In this document: piece after piece, positions 31,806 through 42,334 of the stretch | Layout: each line of letters begins with the position of its first letter | Numbering within the stretch: position 1 is the stretch's first letter | Source of the DNA: Nitzschia sp. DOCU1 | Taxonomy: Eukaryota > Bacillariophyta > Bacillariophyceae > Bacillariales > Bacillariaceae | Assembly (NCBI GenBank): GCA_951394045.1 | Contig: OX595999.1 | Coordinates: forward strand, 124,001 to 188,000 | Reading direction: 5' to 3' | Length of the DNA: 64,000 nucleotides | Position numbers and translations under genes: made by a program | The notes under the pieces: model-generated | The model's database searches: none | The model's input: only the letters and a program-made list of their open reading frames with translations | Told to the model about the DNA's origin: nothing

Positions 31806-33518
31806 ATGGGAAGTTTTCAAAGCCTCCAGCAAAAGGAAACGCCCGAACAACGGCGTCTACGCCTCGCCAAGGAACGTGGCGTGTTAATGCCGCCGAGTTT
31901 TGTCAATAGCCAAAACACGTTTCCGATATCGAGTCTCGCACTCTTACAAGCTAGTCAAGTCATTCAGCCTTCCTTGGTGGACTACTTGTGGAGGACGGAT
32001 CCAGGAACTCGTCTCCTGCACGATTATAGTCATGCAGGGATTTCCATGAGGATTCCCACTAATCATCATCATGGCAACATTTTGGTCCATCTTCAGCCGC
32101 CTACGGCTACACTTTCGGCTGTCGAGTCGCCACCCGATTCAACTAGTAACAAGAAGCCGACAAAGAAGGCAACCTCTGGTCGCAAAAAGCAAGAAGATGT
32201 ACACGATCCATCGTCTTCGACGCCCTCTTCGTCTGCATCATCCACTCCCACAACAACGCCATCATCATCGTCGGTGATTGTGGCAACCCATGACTGGAGT
32301 CCATCCTTTCAAATGCAGTTTCTCATGCCAACGACCCATAAAAATCCTCCGTCGATTCAACTAGCCTACAAGGCGGGAGACCAATTCAGTCTCACGGCTA
32401 GACTGGCAGCAAGCACAGAAGAAAGACAACTACAATCAAACCCGCAAGAGCAGCCACCCTTGAGCAATGCCGCTGCTGACCCCACCATGACAAAAAGTGT
32501 ATCCAACAACACGCTTGGTGACGATCATGGATCATGGATTGAAGCCAAGTACAAGACACAACTAGTTCTAGGCAAGAACGGCCACGACAGACAAGAAGGC
32601 GACACTATGGATTTGGTGTTGAGCTCATGGATGACGACTAGCACTCTGCAACAGTTGGGTGTGGAAATGATGGGGTCATCATCATCGTCATCTTTATCAT
32701 CGTGGTTGTCGTCATTATTCCCCCAAAAGAATTCCACAACAACCACCACGCCGTGTATTCATTTGCAAGCTGGAATCGACTATCAACAAGCCGTACTGGC
32801 AGCACAAACAGAAATTCCCTTTGCCAACGGGGCCAAAATCCTCGACGTACCGCCCAAGGTTACAGGCTTGCTCATGTCCATTAATCTCAATCATCCGGGT
32901 ACAGCTAGCGTTACGCCGACCTCTACAAACAAAGTATCCAAAATAGAAGAGGCAGATGATACTTCCTTGCCGGCTCCCTTGTGGTTGACTCTGAAACATA
33001 CTCCTGCTACTTGGTCGCCGTCGCCATTATCCTCGTGGATTTTAAACTTGTCTCAAGTCTTGACCTTTGACCGTATTGTGGTCAATCCATTGGAAGGACG
33101 AGCCCCGCACATTCGACAAACCTTGGGGTGGGTCCTTCAAATGGAAAAGCAACAACAAAATGATGATGGGGACAATTCGGCAAACACAAAATGGTCCGCC
33201 GGAGCCACCTATCAATTCAATCGATCGGTAGCCGCCAAGGTAATTTTGGATGAAAATGGACATATTTTGAAATATGGCGCCATTTTGAAACGATGGAATC
33301 AACCACGCGTCACATTGAGTTGGATGCAACAATTCAATGTTTTGACGGGCCAACATTGTCGTATAGGCTTGGGTATCGAACTCGAAACGGCACCCTTGGT
33401 GGACGACAGCGGCGGCGAAGAGTATCCGGAACATTCGAGCGTACCAACGTCCCAACGACAAGCGCCGCCTACCAAAATTCGATTGCCCAAACAACAGCAT
33501 TTTGCAAAACAAAACTAG
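31806..33518 (+). CDS. Possible outer-membrane beta-barrel protein (Tom40/VDAC-like topology)
   Basis: 570 residues, single exon. The polar N-terminus (MGSFQSLQQKETPEQRRLR) has no presequence. Low-complexity Ser/Thr inserts are followed by a C-terminal ~200 residues of alternating polar/hydrophobic strands with Gly (WSAGATYQFNRSVAAKVILD, LKYGAILKRWNQPRVTLSW). It then has CRIGLGIELE, which fits the mitochondrial beta-signal pattern polar-x-Gly-x-x-hydrophobic-x-hydrophobic, followed by a polar tail. Assignment to a eukaryotic porin-type barrel is an inference from this pattern; no direct family match is recognised. The N-terminus and promoter are duplicated at ~27380-27754. Confidence 0.55.
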   Translation: MGSFQSLQQKETPEQRRLRLAKERGVLMPPSFVNSQNTFPISSLALLQASQVIQPSLVDYLWRTDPGTRLLHDYSHAGISMRIPTNHHHGNILVHLQPPTATLSAVESPPDSTSNKKPTKKATSGRKKQEDVHDPSSSTPSSSASSTPTTTPSSSSVIVATHDWSPSFQMQFLMPTTHKNPPSIQLAYKAGDQFSLTARLAASTEERQLQSNPQEQPPLSNAAADPTMTKSVSNNTLGDDHGSWIEAKYKTQLVLGKNGHDRQEGDTMDLVLSSWMTTSTLQQLGVEMMGSSSSSSLSSWLSSLFPQKNSTTTTTPCIHLQAGIDYQQAVLAAQTEIPFANGAKILDVPPKVTGLLMSINLNHPGTASVTPTSTNKVSKIEEADDTSLPAPLWLTLKHTPATWSPSPLSSWILNLSQVLTFDRIVVNPLEGRAPHIRQTLGWVLQMEKQQQNDDGDNSANTKWSAGATYQFNRSVAAKVILDENGHILKYGAILKRWNQPRVTLSWMQQFNVLTGQHCRIGLGIELETAPLVDDSGGEEYPEHSSVPTSQRQAPPTKIRLPKQQHFAKQN

Positions 33519-33651
33519 CAGTAGTGACACATACAGTAGTCTTGTCGGATATTATTATGCAAACTTTTCGTATTGATCCACGTTGCTGCCCCATGCAGCC
33601 ATGGAATCTAAAATTGTCCTCATGTAGCATGCTAGCTTGAGATGTTTCTGG

Positions 33652-35940
33652 TTAGTAGTCATGGACGGTCTGTTTACCATCGCCGCCAAGCCGTCGACGA
33701 TATCCCGGATGACGCCGCATCGTGCAAAAGATGGCGATGCGACGGACGAGGCCGGCAAAGACGGCCAAACTCAACAGAAACCATACACCCGCACGCACTT
33801 GCCAGTGCCAAGATCCAAAGCGTTGAATGAGAATCATTCCAATCTTGTGCAACAACGTGTTCTCCCAATATTCCTTCTCGGTGGCGGCCTGCATCTTGGC
33901 CAAGACTTGACCTTCGGCGCCTACTAGGCTTGTCAAGTCCGGAAGTTCAATACCCAAACGTTGAGCTAGTTGATGAACAACCAACTCAATCGAAAAGCAA
34001 TGTGGGTTTTCCTTTTGCTCTTGGTGTACCTCTGGTTCGACACGGTGCTGATGTAGCAGGCCATGTACACCATCCTGTGCTGGTAGCATGTTCAAAAGTG
34101 CGATTCGTGCAATGAGAGTATAAAAGACGCTCGTGACAAGCGTGGCAATAACGGCACGACGGGCCTTGCGATAAAAATATCCAAACATTCGAGAAACACG
34201 TGTCATGCTATCCAAAACATCTTGGACAGGATGACATTGGACAGAAGTCCAAGAAGAACCGTTTGGGCTTTTGCGAGGCCCAGTAGAGGGTGGAATCTTG
34301 AGACTGTCGTCAACCGCAATGGAGTTGGTGCCTTGATCCAAGAGTAGACCGAGTGCTGTCAAACGGCAGTACCAGCCCAATAAACCAAAGGGCATCCAAA
34401 CCACGCAACTGACCAAATGAATCAAGCGAGCCAAAAATCGCGTCAATTTCCAATCTGGTACAAGCTTCCTTTCGATACATCGTAAAAGCGTAGCAACCAT
34501 TGCGTAGGGAACGGCAAATAGAACCATTAGTACAGCCATATATCCCAAGAGAGCTCCCACCATGGAAGGGAACTTGATGATGCAGAGAGCGAAACTATCG
34601 GTTTGGGTCAAAATCCCACGGACCCACAAATCCGAAAACGTCTTGAGAAGGGCATCTTCGGCATCACACCAAGTTCCACTGAGCGGTGCGCGCAACAATG
34701 GATACAAAGTATGATCCAAAGAAAAAACGGCCCGTTTGACGTGTTGGACCAGTGGACAAACACTTTCCATAAAGTAGTCCACTTTCAACGGCTGCTGCGA
34801 TAACAGGGAAAGAGGCCGGATGATGTAAAGCATGACAGCGGCTAGAATTGCAAGGTCTAGTAAGGGCAAGAGAATGGACAATTCCCAAACATCATCACCA
34901 GCAACTCCATTCGTGAGGTGTTCGACTCGATGATCACGTGCCGCTCCATCATCGTGTACACACTCGTCACAGGCCTTGCAAAAGTATTGCCCACATTCAA
35001 AACAATAAAGCGTGGCAAGTTCGTCGTCATTGTCCTTGACAACATTAGTAGCAATACATCTGGCACAACGAGGGGGAGGAATTCCTCGTAGTAGTCCACG
35101 ACTAGGCCACCACCAGCGAGAAAACTGGTAAGTCTGCTCGCTTGTAGAAGGAATTAGATCATCGTTCGAATCTTCTTCGTCATTTTCTTCCGGTGACAAG
35201 AAGGGATTTTCGGCGCCTGGTTCTTTGGTGTCCGCATCAGGACAACCAAGAGCAGTTTCATGAGTAGGCGACGACGGCACAGCAGTGCCATTTTCATCTT
35301 GAATGGGACTTGAAGCAGTCATCGTCCCCATCGTGTTCTGCTTCAAGTCGAATAGATCTGGATAATAGGCCGGTTTTTCGCAAGGAGAAAAACGCAAAGG
35401 CGACAAGTCATTGGTTGTTTGCGATTGGGCCAAACAAGTCAATACGGGAGTGACAAGTTCTTGTGGATTCGTTGCATCTTGTACCTTGGAGGGCAACATG
35501 CCATCGTCTGCCTCGCTGCCAGTAGTAGCAGCAGCCGGATCTTTCTTGGATTCCATCGATGCTGCCAAGGCAAGAAAGGATTCGGGTGGAATTCTGGCCT
35601 CGTTAATATCAGTATTATAAGCAAAGGAAGGAAAAGAAGACGAAACCATTAGCCATTCATCTGGGGTTGCAGAAGTGCTTGCAGATTTTTCTTCTGGGGC
35701 AGGTCCCATTGTGGGTGCCGTGCTAGAAGTAATGGAATCCACGACGTCAGCGTCAGCAGTAGTTAACTCTGACGATGATACAACACTAGCTTCACCTAGA
35801 AGCAGATCTGATATCTTGATTTTCTTGTTGACACCCGTAGCTTCTTTGCAGACGTTCGCAACTTCTTGTTCCGCAGAAATGTCGTCAAACTCTCGTTTCT
35901 TGTGTCTTTTTGTCAATCGCAAAATGGCGGAAAGGACCAT
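33652..35940 (-). CDS. Multi-pass membrane protein with B-box-like zinc finger
   Basis: 762 residues, ATG start. The first ~270 residues are disordered and acidic. Then comes a Cys cluster: CARC, YCFECGQYFCKACDECVHDD, with following HRVEH. This is the pattern of a B-box zinc finger. About five hydrophobic segments follow (LSILLPLLDLAILAAVMLYI, MVGALLGYMAVLMVLFAVPY, VWMPFGLLGWYCRLTALGLL, VIATLVTSVFYTLIARIALL, VWFLLSLAVFAGLV). A basic tail (RRHPGYRRR) ends the protein. Membrane anchoring of a B-box is unusual. Function unknown; perhaps a membrane-bound interaction platform (inference). Confidence 0.7.
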   Translation of the reverse strand: MVLSAILRLTKRHKKREFDDISAEQEVANVCKEATGVNKKIKISDLLLGEASVVSSSELTTADADVVDSITSSTAPTMGPAPEEKSASTSATPDEWLMVSSSFPSFAYNTDINEARIPPESFLALAASMESKKDPAAATTGSEADDGMLPSKVQDATNPQELVTPVLTCLAQSQTTNDLSPLRFSPCEKPAYYPDLFDLKQNTMGTMTASSPIQDENGTAVPSSPTHETALGCPDADTKEPGAENPFLSPEENDEEDSNDDLIPSTSEQTYQFSRWWWPSRGLLRGIPPPRCARCIATNVVKDNDDELATLYCFECGQYFCKACDECVHDDGAARDHRVEHLTNGVAGDDVWELSILLPLLDLAILAAVMLYIIRPLSLLSQQPLKVDYFMESVCPLVQHVKRAVFSLDHTLYPLLRAPLSGTWCDAEDALLKTFSDLWVRGILTQTDSFALCIIKFPSMVGALLGYMAVLMVLFAVPYAMVATLLRCIERKLVPDWKLTRFLARLIHLVSCVVWMPFGLLGWYCRLTALGLLLDQGTNSIAVDDSLKIPPSTGPRKSPNGSSWTSVQCHPVQDVLDSMTRVSRMFGYFYRKARRAVIATLVTSVFYTLIARIALLNMLPAQDGVHGLLHQHRVEPEVHQEQKENPHCFSIELVVHQLAQRLGIELPDLTSLVGAEGQVLAKMQAATEKEYWENTLLHKIGMILIQRFGSWHWQVRAGVWFLLSLAVFAGLVRRIAIFCTMRRHPGYRRRLGGDGKQTVHDY

Positions 35941-36718
35941 GTGGTGGTGTGTGTAGAGACAACAATCACAATGTTAGTCACAATGAAACTACCTTGCTTT
36001 GCGTCTTTCGAATCTTTCTTCAAAGGAGTTCCGTCGTTTTGTGTCAATCGTCATCCCTGCGAAAGAATTTGGATCTCGTTGTAGTTCCGAAAGGGGGGAT
36101 GTGTTCTGTTTCGCATTTTCTTGCACCGCGCGCAAGGATGGCGTCAGATTCATGACTGCTGTCGTCATCCCACGCCGGCCGGCCAACGGATCTAAAATCG
36201 GCCATACAGACAGACTGTCTGTCTTCTGTCATTCTGTCTGTCTTTCGCTCGCTCAGCTATCCGTGTTTGCGCGGATCCAAAGGCCATTGGCATGTGTCCA
36301 GCCTTTTCCGTTCCTACGCCGTTGGTCATGTTTCCCTCCCTTTATGGGTCATAGGGCATATTCCAAAATTAGGTTACATAGGAAATGAAAATTCGAAACG
36401 GCGCGCCGACCGACCATGGCGGAATGACAACTTTGACAAAGGAGACGACTCTTCGCGATTGTTTCGCCTTTGGCAAGGTTCTGTTTTGGTCGTGGGGGTT
36501 GTTCTGGTTGTGTGCATAGTCATTTGCATTCTCTCTCTATCCAAGAGCAGCAGCAATACCAGCTATTGTGGGTGTTGTTGTTGTTGCTAGTAGTCTCAGG
36601 GGTTTGACTAGCTATTGTCAAGTTGTACGCTTCCCTACTTTATTATCCGCGGATCGAATCAAGTTAAAATTTCCTCCTGAACGTTCCGATTCCCATCCTT
36701 CAATACAACAGTATCATC
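35941..36718. other. Divergent promoter region with CTGT(CT)G repeats
   Basis: Lies between divergent genes. 36206-36243 is a run of CAGACAGACTGTCTGTCTTCTGTC-type words that is partly self-complementary (ACAGACAGACTGTCTGTC). No gene called. Confidence 0.45.
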
Positions 36719-38638
36719 ATGTTCCAACGCGTTCGTGATACGGTATCGAATCGATATGCGACAGCTCAAACGGCTCGACGCAAACGTATTACTCGTCGTC
36801 GTATCAAAGCGAGTGCCCAGCCTTCTCAAGAAGTCAAAGAGCTGGAAGACGACGATTACGATGATGCAGGATCGGTGCATTCCACCATTACTGTCGAAAC
36901 CACACGGACGGCTTCGAATGAAAATAAAAAACAATTGGCGGATCCCAACTATCGACCACCTACGCAAGTCTTTGTGGAACCGTCTCAAGATGTCCGGTTA
37001 GATCCCATTGAAGTCTTGGAACGAGCCCAATCGGATATTACCAAATTGAGCATTTATCTCAAAGGCATTACGATTGGACGCAATGTCGCTTCGGCATGTT
37101 TTGCACTGGTACGAGGCGACAATCGATCGTGGGAAGCGATTGCGGTAGATATATTGCGTCAAAAGGCACGATGGGAATCGATTACCATTGAAGATTGTCA
37201 AGGCGAATATTTGGATTCTCTACAAGGCTTTTTAATTCAATTGGATCAAACATCCTTTTTGCATTTGTCGAACTTGATATTGACACCCCATGCGGCATGG
37301 ACGTTTCAATCGCTCGCGTTTTCGAAAAGCATGACCAAATTACAATTGGATTTGATTGATCTGAGTTTTGCCATGCCACTACTTTGCAAAGGCTTGTGTT
37401 CCAATACCTCTTTGGAATGTTTGATTGCCAGTCGATGTGGACTCAATGATGATCGTCTCGCGGAGTTATTTGCCAACTTGCCAAGCCAACTCAAGGAATT
37501 GCGGATATTTGGCAATAAATGTCGCGAAAAAGGATTGGCGTCTATTACAGCGGTCATTCATCATACGCAACATTTACAAATTTTGGATTTGAGTTATCAA
37601 CATATTGATCTGAGAGAATCCGACGCGTTTGATGTCAGTTGGTTATTGGGCGCTCTACATCGCAACAAGACACTCAAAGTCTTGGATTTGGACAATGATG
37701 GTATTGATGATGGTCATTTGACGCATTTGTGTGCGGCACTCTGTGTCAATACCACTTTGGAAGAAGTCATGTTGAATCATAATCGTATTACCGCCACAGG
37801 AATCGCCTTGTTGTCAAGTCAATTTGGACAAATGAAGGGACTCAAAAAGATTTCCATGTACAGTAATTTATTTGATGCTCCCCAAGCGGATCGAGTAGTG
37901 GCATCGGCATCGGCCGCTACCTCAAATCATGCACCTACACCCAAAACAGTCGACGTATCGGGAGATGAAGATGAGGAACAACCATCAGATCTAGAAGATG
38001 AACTGGAGAATGATGACGACTTCGATGAAGAAACCGTCGTGGAAGAAGAAGAAGAAGAAGTCACGGAATCCTCGGCCAATAAGGATGATACGAATAATGA
38101 GGAGGATGGCGAGGACGGGTACATGAGTGATAATTCTTCGACGCCACCTCCCTCGGCAGACTTTCGAGAACCTTCCGAAGCGGAACAAGATTCTATTGAT
38201 GGAAATGAGGATGAAAATGATGATCCGGACGAACAAGAAGCTACCGCTAGCGAGGCAGTACCCAAGACTAGTGAAAATCAAGAAGACGCGACCGAAGGGA
38301 CGGGGGAAGAACCGACGGGAGAGGTGGCCGACGACGAAAATAACGAGGACGACAATGGACTCAAAGAGGAAGAAGAAAAGTCGTCAACAATAGTCGAAAA
38401 TGGCAATGGTAGACCTGCTAGCATCAACGGGGAAGAACACAAACCGCTAGTCGAATCGGCCACCGCCATCGAGGGAAAGAGTGAAGACTCAGCATCACCC
38501 CGCGGTGAAACGGAGGATGACAATGACGACGAGGCTCTTGCAGATGACGATGAGGAAGAAGACTCGGGTGACAATGACGACGAGGGTCTTGCGCCCGACG
38601 AGGAAGAAGACTCTGTCCTTGGGATAATAGTAAACTAG
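36719..38638 (+). CDS. LRR (RNI-like) protein with long acidic tail
   Basis: 639 residues, single exon. A basic N-terminus (RRKRITRRRIKAS) is followed at ~85-390 by LRR units: HLSNLILTPHAAW, MTKLQLDLIDLSF, TSLECLIASRCGLND, QLKELRIFGNKCRE, HLQILDLSYQHID, TLKVLDLDNDGIDD, TLEEVMLNHNRITATG, GLKKISMYSNLF. From ~395 to the end it is almost entirely Asp/Glu with Ser/Asn. The LRR-plus-acidic-tail layout resembles RanGAP and ANP32-type nuclear proteins, but no specific signature proves either. Interaction protein, possibly nuclear (inference). Confidence 0.75.
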   Translation: MFQRVRDTVSNRYATAQTARRKRITRRRIKASAQPSQEVKELEDDDYDDAGSVHSTITVETTRTASNENKKQLADPNYRPPTQVFVEPSQDVRLDPIEVLERAQSDITKLSIYLKGITIGRNVASACFALVRGDNRSWEAIAVDILRQKARWESITIEDCQGEYLDSLQGFLIQLDQTSFLHLSNLILTPHAAWTFQSLAFSKSMTKLQLDLIDLSFAMPLLCKGLCSNTSLECLIASRCGLNDDRLAELFANLPSQLKELRIFGNKCREKGLASITAVIHHTQHLQILDLSYQHIDLRESDAFDVSWLLGALHRNKTLKVLDLDNDGIDDGHLTHLCAALCVNTTLEEVMLNHNRITATGIALLSSQFGQMKGLKKISMYSNLFDAPQADRVVASASAATSNHAPTPKTVDVSGDEDEEQPSDLEDELENDDDFDEETVVEEEEEEVTESSANKDDTNNEEDGEDGYMSDNSSTPPPSADFREPSEAEQDSIDGNEDENDDPDEQEATASEAVPKTSENQEDATEGTGEEPTGEVADDENNEDDNGLKEEEEKSSTIVENGNGRPASINGEEHKPLVESATAIEGKSEDSASPRGETEDDNDDEALADDDEEEDSGDNDDEGLAPDEEEDSVLGIIVN

Positions 38639-38997
38639 TCGCTATATCTCTGGGGAGACAAAATCACGTCATTTCCTTTCGTCTGGTGCAATTCAGCAGC
38701 ACTATGAGTAGTAGTACCGCTCTGGAAAGCACCGGCGTCTCTGCCACGGAAACAGCAAAGAAGGTTGACTCGTTTATGTTATGATAACGGTGTGCAATGC
38801 TTTATTGAATGGGGGAGATACAGGTGGTCGTGGCGTGGTCATGCAACGCTCCAAGACTGTGACCGACGATATGCTGAGACGATTTCGCTTAAGAAGTAAT
38901 CGTAGACAAGAAGAAATAGTAGAACGAATGTCACAGATGCCCGCTGGCTGATCTTCCTCTACGATGACCGTGTCCTCACCGTTGTTGTTTTGAATCT
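38639..38997. other. Intergenic, convergent 3' ends
   Basis: A 26-codon frame at 38704-38784 (MSSSTALESTGVSATETAKK...) is too short to support. Otherwise nothing seen. Confidence 0.3.
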
Positions 38998-40558
38998 TTA
39001 GAGGAGGGGGAGGGGAGATAGTTTGACAGCAAAATTGCAAAGCTCCCCACTAGAAGATTCAACGCCTGTAACGTCAATCAGGCATGGGATCAGGTTCATC
39101 ATGCGGCTAGTAGTATCATCGTCGTCGTCCGTTCCCCCGAGGAGGACTCTCCTCTTCCGGGAAGAAGAATTCACGCAGTGGTGCTGGGTGTTGTTATTGT
39201 TGATCTTGTTGTTCTTGGCCGCAACAAGAACTTGAACAATGTCTTTGATGTCAAATACGTTCAACAGGGTGTCTGGGGACTTTGCCAAAGATGGTGGAGG
39301 AGCGCCTCCTCGATCAAAAGTATCGAAAAAGCTGCGCCCCACAAGATCGTTTCGTCCCGTAAGTGCGACGAAGGCCTCATTCACAAACAAAATTCGAAAC
39401 GGAAAAGAAGTCAGAGTCAAGAGGCTGAAGACATGGAGCATGCGAACAATGAGGGGTGGTGAGCGCGCGACAATAAGCAAGAAACAACCGACCCAAGAAA
39501 TAGTCAATTCGTGGAACTTACGTGGGATGATCTTTCGAGTCGGCTTCGAGCTTGGCAGGGCTAGTAGTAGGGCTAAGAACACCAGGAGGCGATGGATCCA
39601 AAGAAGTAGTACTACTTTGCTGCTCAACAACTCTTAGAGGAATCGATCGACAGGGTGTTACGGCTCGGGGAGTAAGAGGGCACGCATCCCCAGTATCTCG
39701 TTCATCTAAGAGTTCGCAGTTCAGCAGCCCCCAAGAAGAACTCGTGGCGGCGGCAGCCTCTGCTGCTGCTGCTGCGCCAGCGCTCCTCGGCGCCTCCTCC
39801 TCTCCCTCCTTCAGGTTGTTCTTTTGGTTGTTGTTGGTAGTACCAGTGCTGCCACATGAAAAGAGGCTAGTACCACAAGAGTCGATCCGCTTGTTATTGG
39901 GTACTAGGAGGACCGGAACAAAGCAACCTGGAGGGACGAGGAGCGTAGTAGGAGTACTGTTAAAAGTACCTTCTCGTCGTTGCCGGGGGTGTGGCGACTG
40001 ACTCGCCGATTGTTCCTGGAGGAAGAAGAAGGCATCTTCGTAGTATGATTTCGCAGTAGCACCCGGTGATGGAGAAAGGTGGCCATCCTCCTCTGAGGCG
40101 ACTCCCAACTGCAAGAGAAGGTAATCGATCCAAGTAGTATCTTCTTGTTCAGCAGGCAACGGCACGACGGTATGATCATCATCATGAAATCTTCTTGGAG
40201 ACAGGAAGAAGGGAGGCAACTCGGCAGATGGACGCCTCCGTGTTGGTGTGCAACACTCATCCAGCACAACTGTCGGGGACATTTGCAGCTCCGGAAAAGG
40301 CGTCACCAAGTTTGGTGGTGGGGCCACCAGCACCTCGTCTTGTTTGCATACCTCGTAAGAAGCAACTCTCAGGCGTTTGATGAGGCGGCTATCCTCCTCG
40401 CACGATGCTGCTGCTGCTGCTGCTGCTGCTGCCAGCTGATCAGCGTTCTGACAATATTCTCTCTTCCCAGTAGAGCCCATTTCGTGGTCAACTCCCATGA
40501 TCTTGCGTTCATAATCAATAATGAAGTGAGAGGGGTGTGGTTCTGCTTCTACCATCAT
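38998..40558 (-). CDS. PAS-domain protein 1 of a three-gene set
   Basis: Exon 1 is 40558-39522 and exon 2 is 39424-38998, giving 487 residues. The frame upstream of ATG 40558 starts only at TTG and is not used. N-terminal block: MGSTGKREYCQ, an Ala run, then LIKRLRVASYEVCK; then TTWIDYLLLQLG, and LTPRAVTPCRSIP close to the intron. The intron (phase 2) falls just before the PAS core: LTLTSFPFRILFVNEAF, VALTGRNDLVGRSFFD, LLNVFDIKDIVQVLVA, LIPCLIDVTGVES, and FAVKLSPL at the end. No flavin-binding Cys motif is visible, so a LOV photoreceptor is not supported. Likely a sensory/regulatory PAS protein (inference). Confidence 0.75.
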
Positions 40559-42334
40559 TTTCTCGCTTTCTCGACGACAGACTCCAATTTGAGGAAATGA
40601 TGAATGCAGGAAGAATTCTCTCTCGCTACTATTAGAAGTATGATCAAGATAAAAAGCTAGAACAAGAACAAGCGCAAAGACTGCGATGAAGGTTAAATGT
40701 GTTGACACGTTTTGTGTAGTCCCAATGCTGCTCGTATCAAAGGTCCAAGCAATGCGGTTTTTGCCTTCGCCCCCACGCAACCAAAGACTAATTGTCGCCT
40801 TCGCAAAAGGGTTGAAAATCCCGATGAATGAGTCCCCAACAGTGCTTCCATATCCGTACTGAACGAAAGCGAACTATTGCCCGATTAGAGCACAGTCATT
40901 CGAAGCACGACCTTCGGATGGCTCGCCCTAAATCTTTAATGCCGCGAAATGCAAACGTTGAAGGTGTGCAGTGACGTATAGCGATTTTGGATGACATCAT
41001 CATCGTCATCATCGTCAATTAAGTAGGGCCAAGGTCAACTTCTTACTCCCGACAACAATTCCGATGCTGAGTTTGCAAGAAGTTCAACTTCGGATGATTC
41101 TTCGTTTTCGCAAAAATGAGTATTCGCGATACTTCATTTCAGATCTTCAATAAGAACATACACAATTTGTGGAGTGGGAGCTTTCAATCAAACCGAGGCA
41201 GCCCATTGGAGCACGCAGTTGACAAGTTTCTTCTTTGATACAAAGTTTCGGCTGATGTTGAGATGCTTCTTGTAGCCCTTCTTCAACATTAATAGGTACA
41301 TAGTACTTGTAGTACTACTAGCTACCAGGTAGTAGTACTATTCCCGAGATGGTGTGCTCGTAGTTGTAATATCTCTACGTATCATGAGGGTAAACCACTA
41401 CTCCTAGTAGTAGCAGCTAAGTTCTTGCGGGAAGTCCAACAGTGGGTGCGTGGTGTCGTGAAGAAAAAGGTTGCCGCCTACTACTACCGTTGGGCTGGAG
41501 CACAAGCTTGGGCATTCAATAGAGTAGAAGTATCTCTGGTATTAACCACCTCATAGGCGTACTTTATCATGAACGAAAGCCACTAGAGGGCACAATTAGC
41601 TGGTGAAATGACCATTTAATCCATGCTAGGTGCGATTTCGGATAATTCGCCTTCCGACCATTTCGCGATGCTGCGAAATGAAACTGATAAGAGGTAGCAG
41701 CAGTACTGCCGAAGTAGCGCACAATGAGTCGACATTTAATCTCTCTCTCTACCAACGATTTCGGTCAATTCTCTTTTCAACGACGAAACGCGACTCTGCT
41801 GCGTTCGACTTCGGATGGTTCTCTTTGTTCGAGGGCCGTGTCGCGTCGACAACTTTTCTTCCAGCAAACAAGGAGGCAGTCTCCTACTCTAGTTACTACA
41901 AAACAGCCGAGAAATAGCAGACGAAGACCTCTAGAGCACCAACAACGGGGCATGACGCAAGAACTTCTAGCAGAATCCACCGCCGTCGCGAGAAGACTCA
42001 AGGATCACCACCACCCGCGGCGAAGTACTCTGCAACAATGTCGGCGAGTGAGCATTCTCTCATAGTACTCCTCGTCTGTAGTATGATTGCAGTATAGCTA
42101 TCACCAATAGAAAGGAGCATTGAGTGGGGAGATGGAACTAAGGCACTAGGGAAACGACAAGTAGAAGAACCAAATATTGGCTCTACAATTTTCATTGTGT
42201 ACTACTGCGTTGTTGGTGGTGGAAGCAGCACCAGAAAATGATTCAGCAAATGAACGGCGGAGGATGTGGGATCTGCTGGTCGTCGCTTCGTCAGCAGGAG
42301 TAGCGCAGCAGGCAAGATGGAGTACTGCTGCCGC
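40559..42334. other. Intergenic between PAS genes 1 and 2
   Basis: Upstream region of PAS1 and 3' flank of PAS2. Contains TAGTAC/GTACTA-rich stretches (~41296-41345). Several short frames on both strands, none with a recognisable domain. Confidence 0.35.

Noticed and set aside
38998..39424. PAS core considered as a LOV photoreceptor domain.
   Set aside because: The flavin-adduct motif with its Cys is absent; GRNDLVGRS has no Cys.
40559..40780. N-terminal extension of PAS1 with an apparent membrane helix.
   Set aside because: The extension starts at TTG with no ATG. PAS2 and PAS3 start near the GST(R)KR block, which matches ATG 40558.
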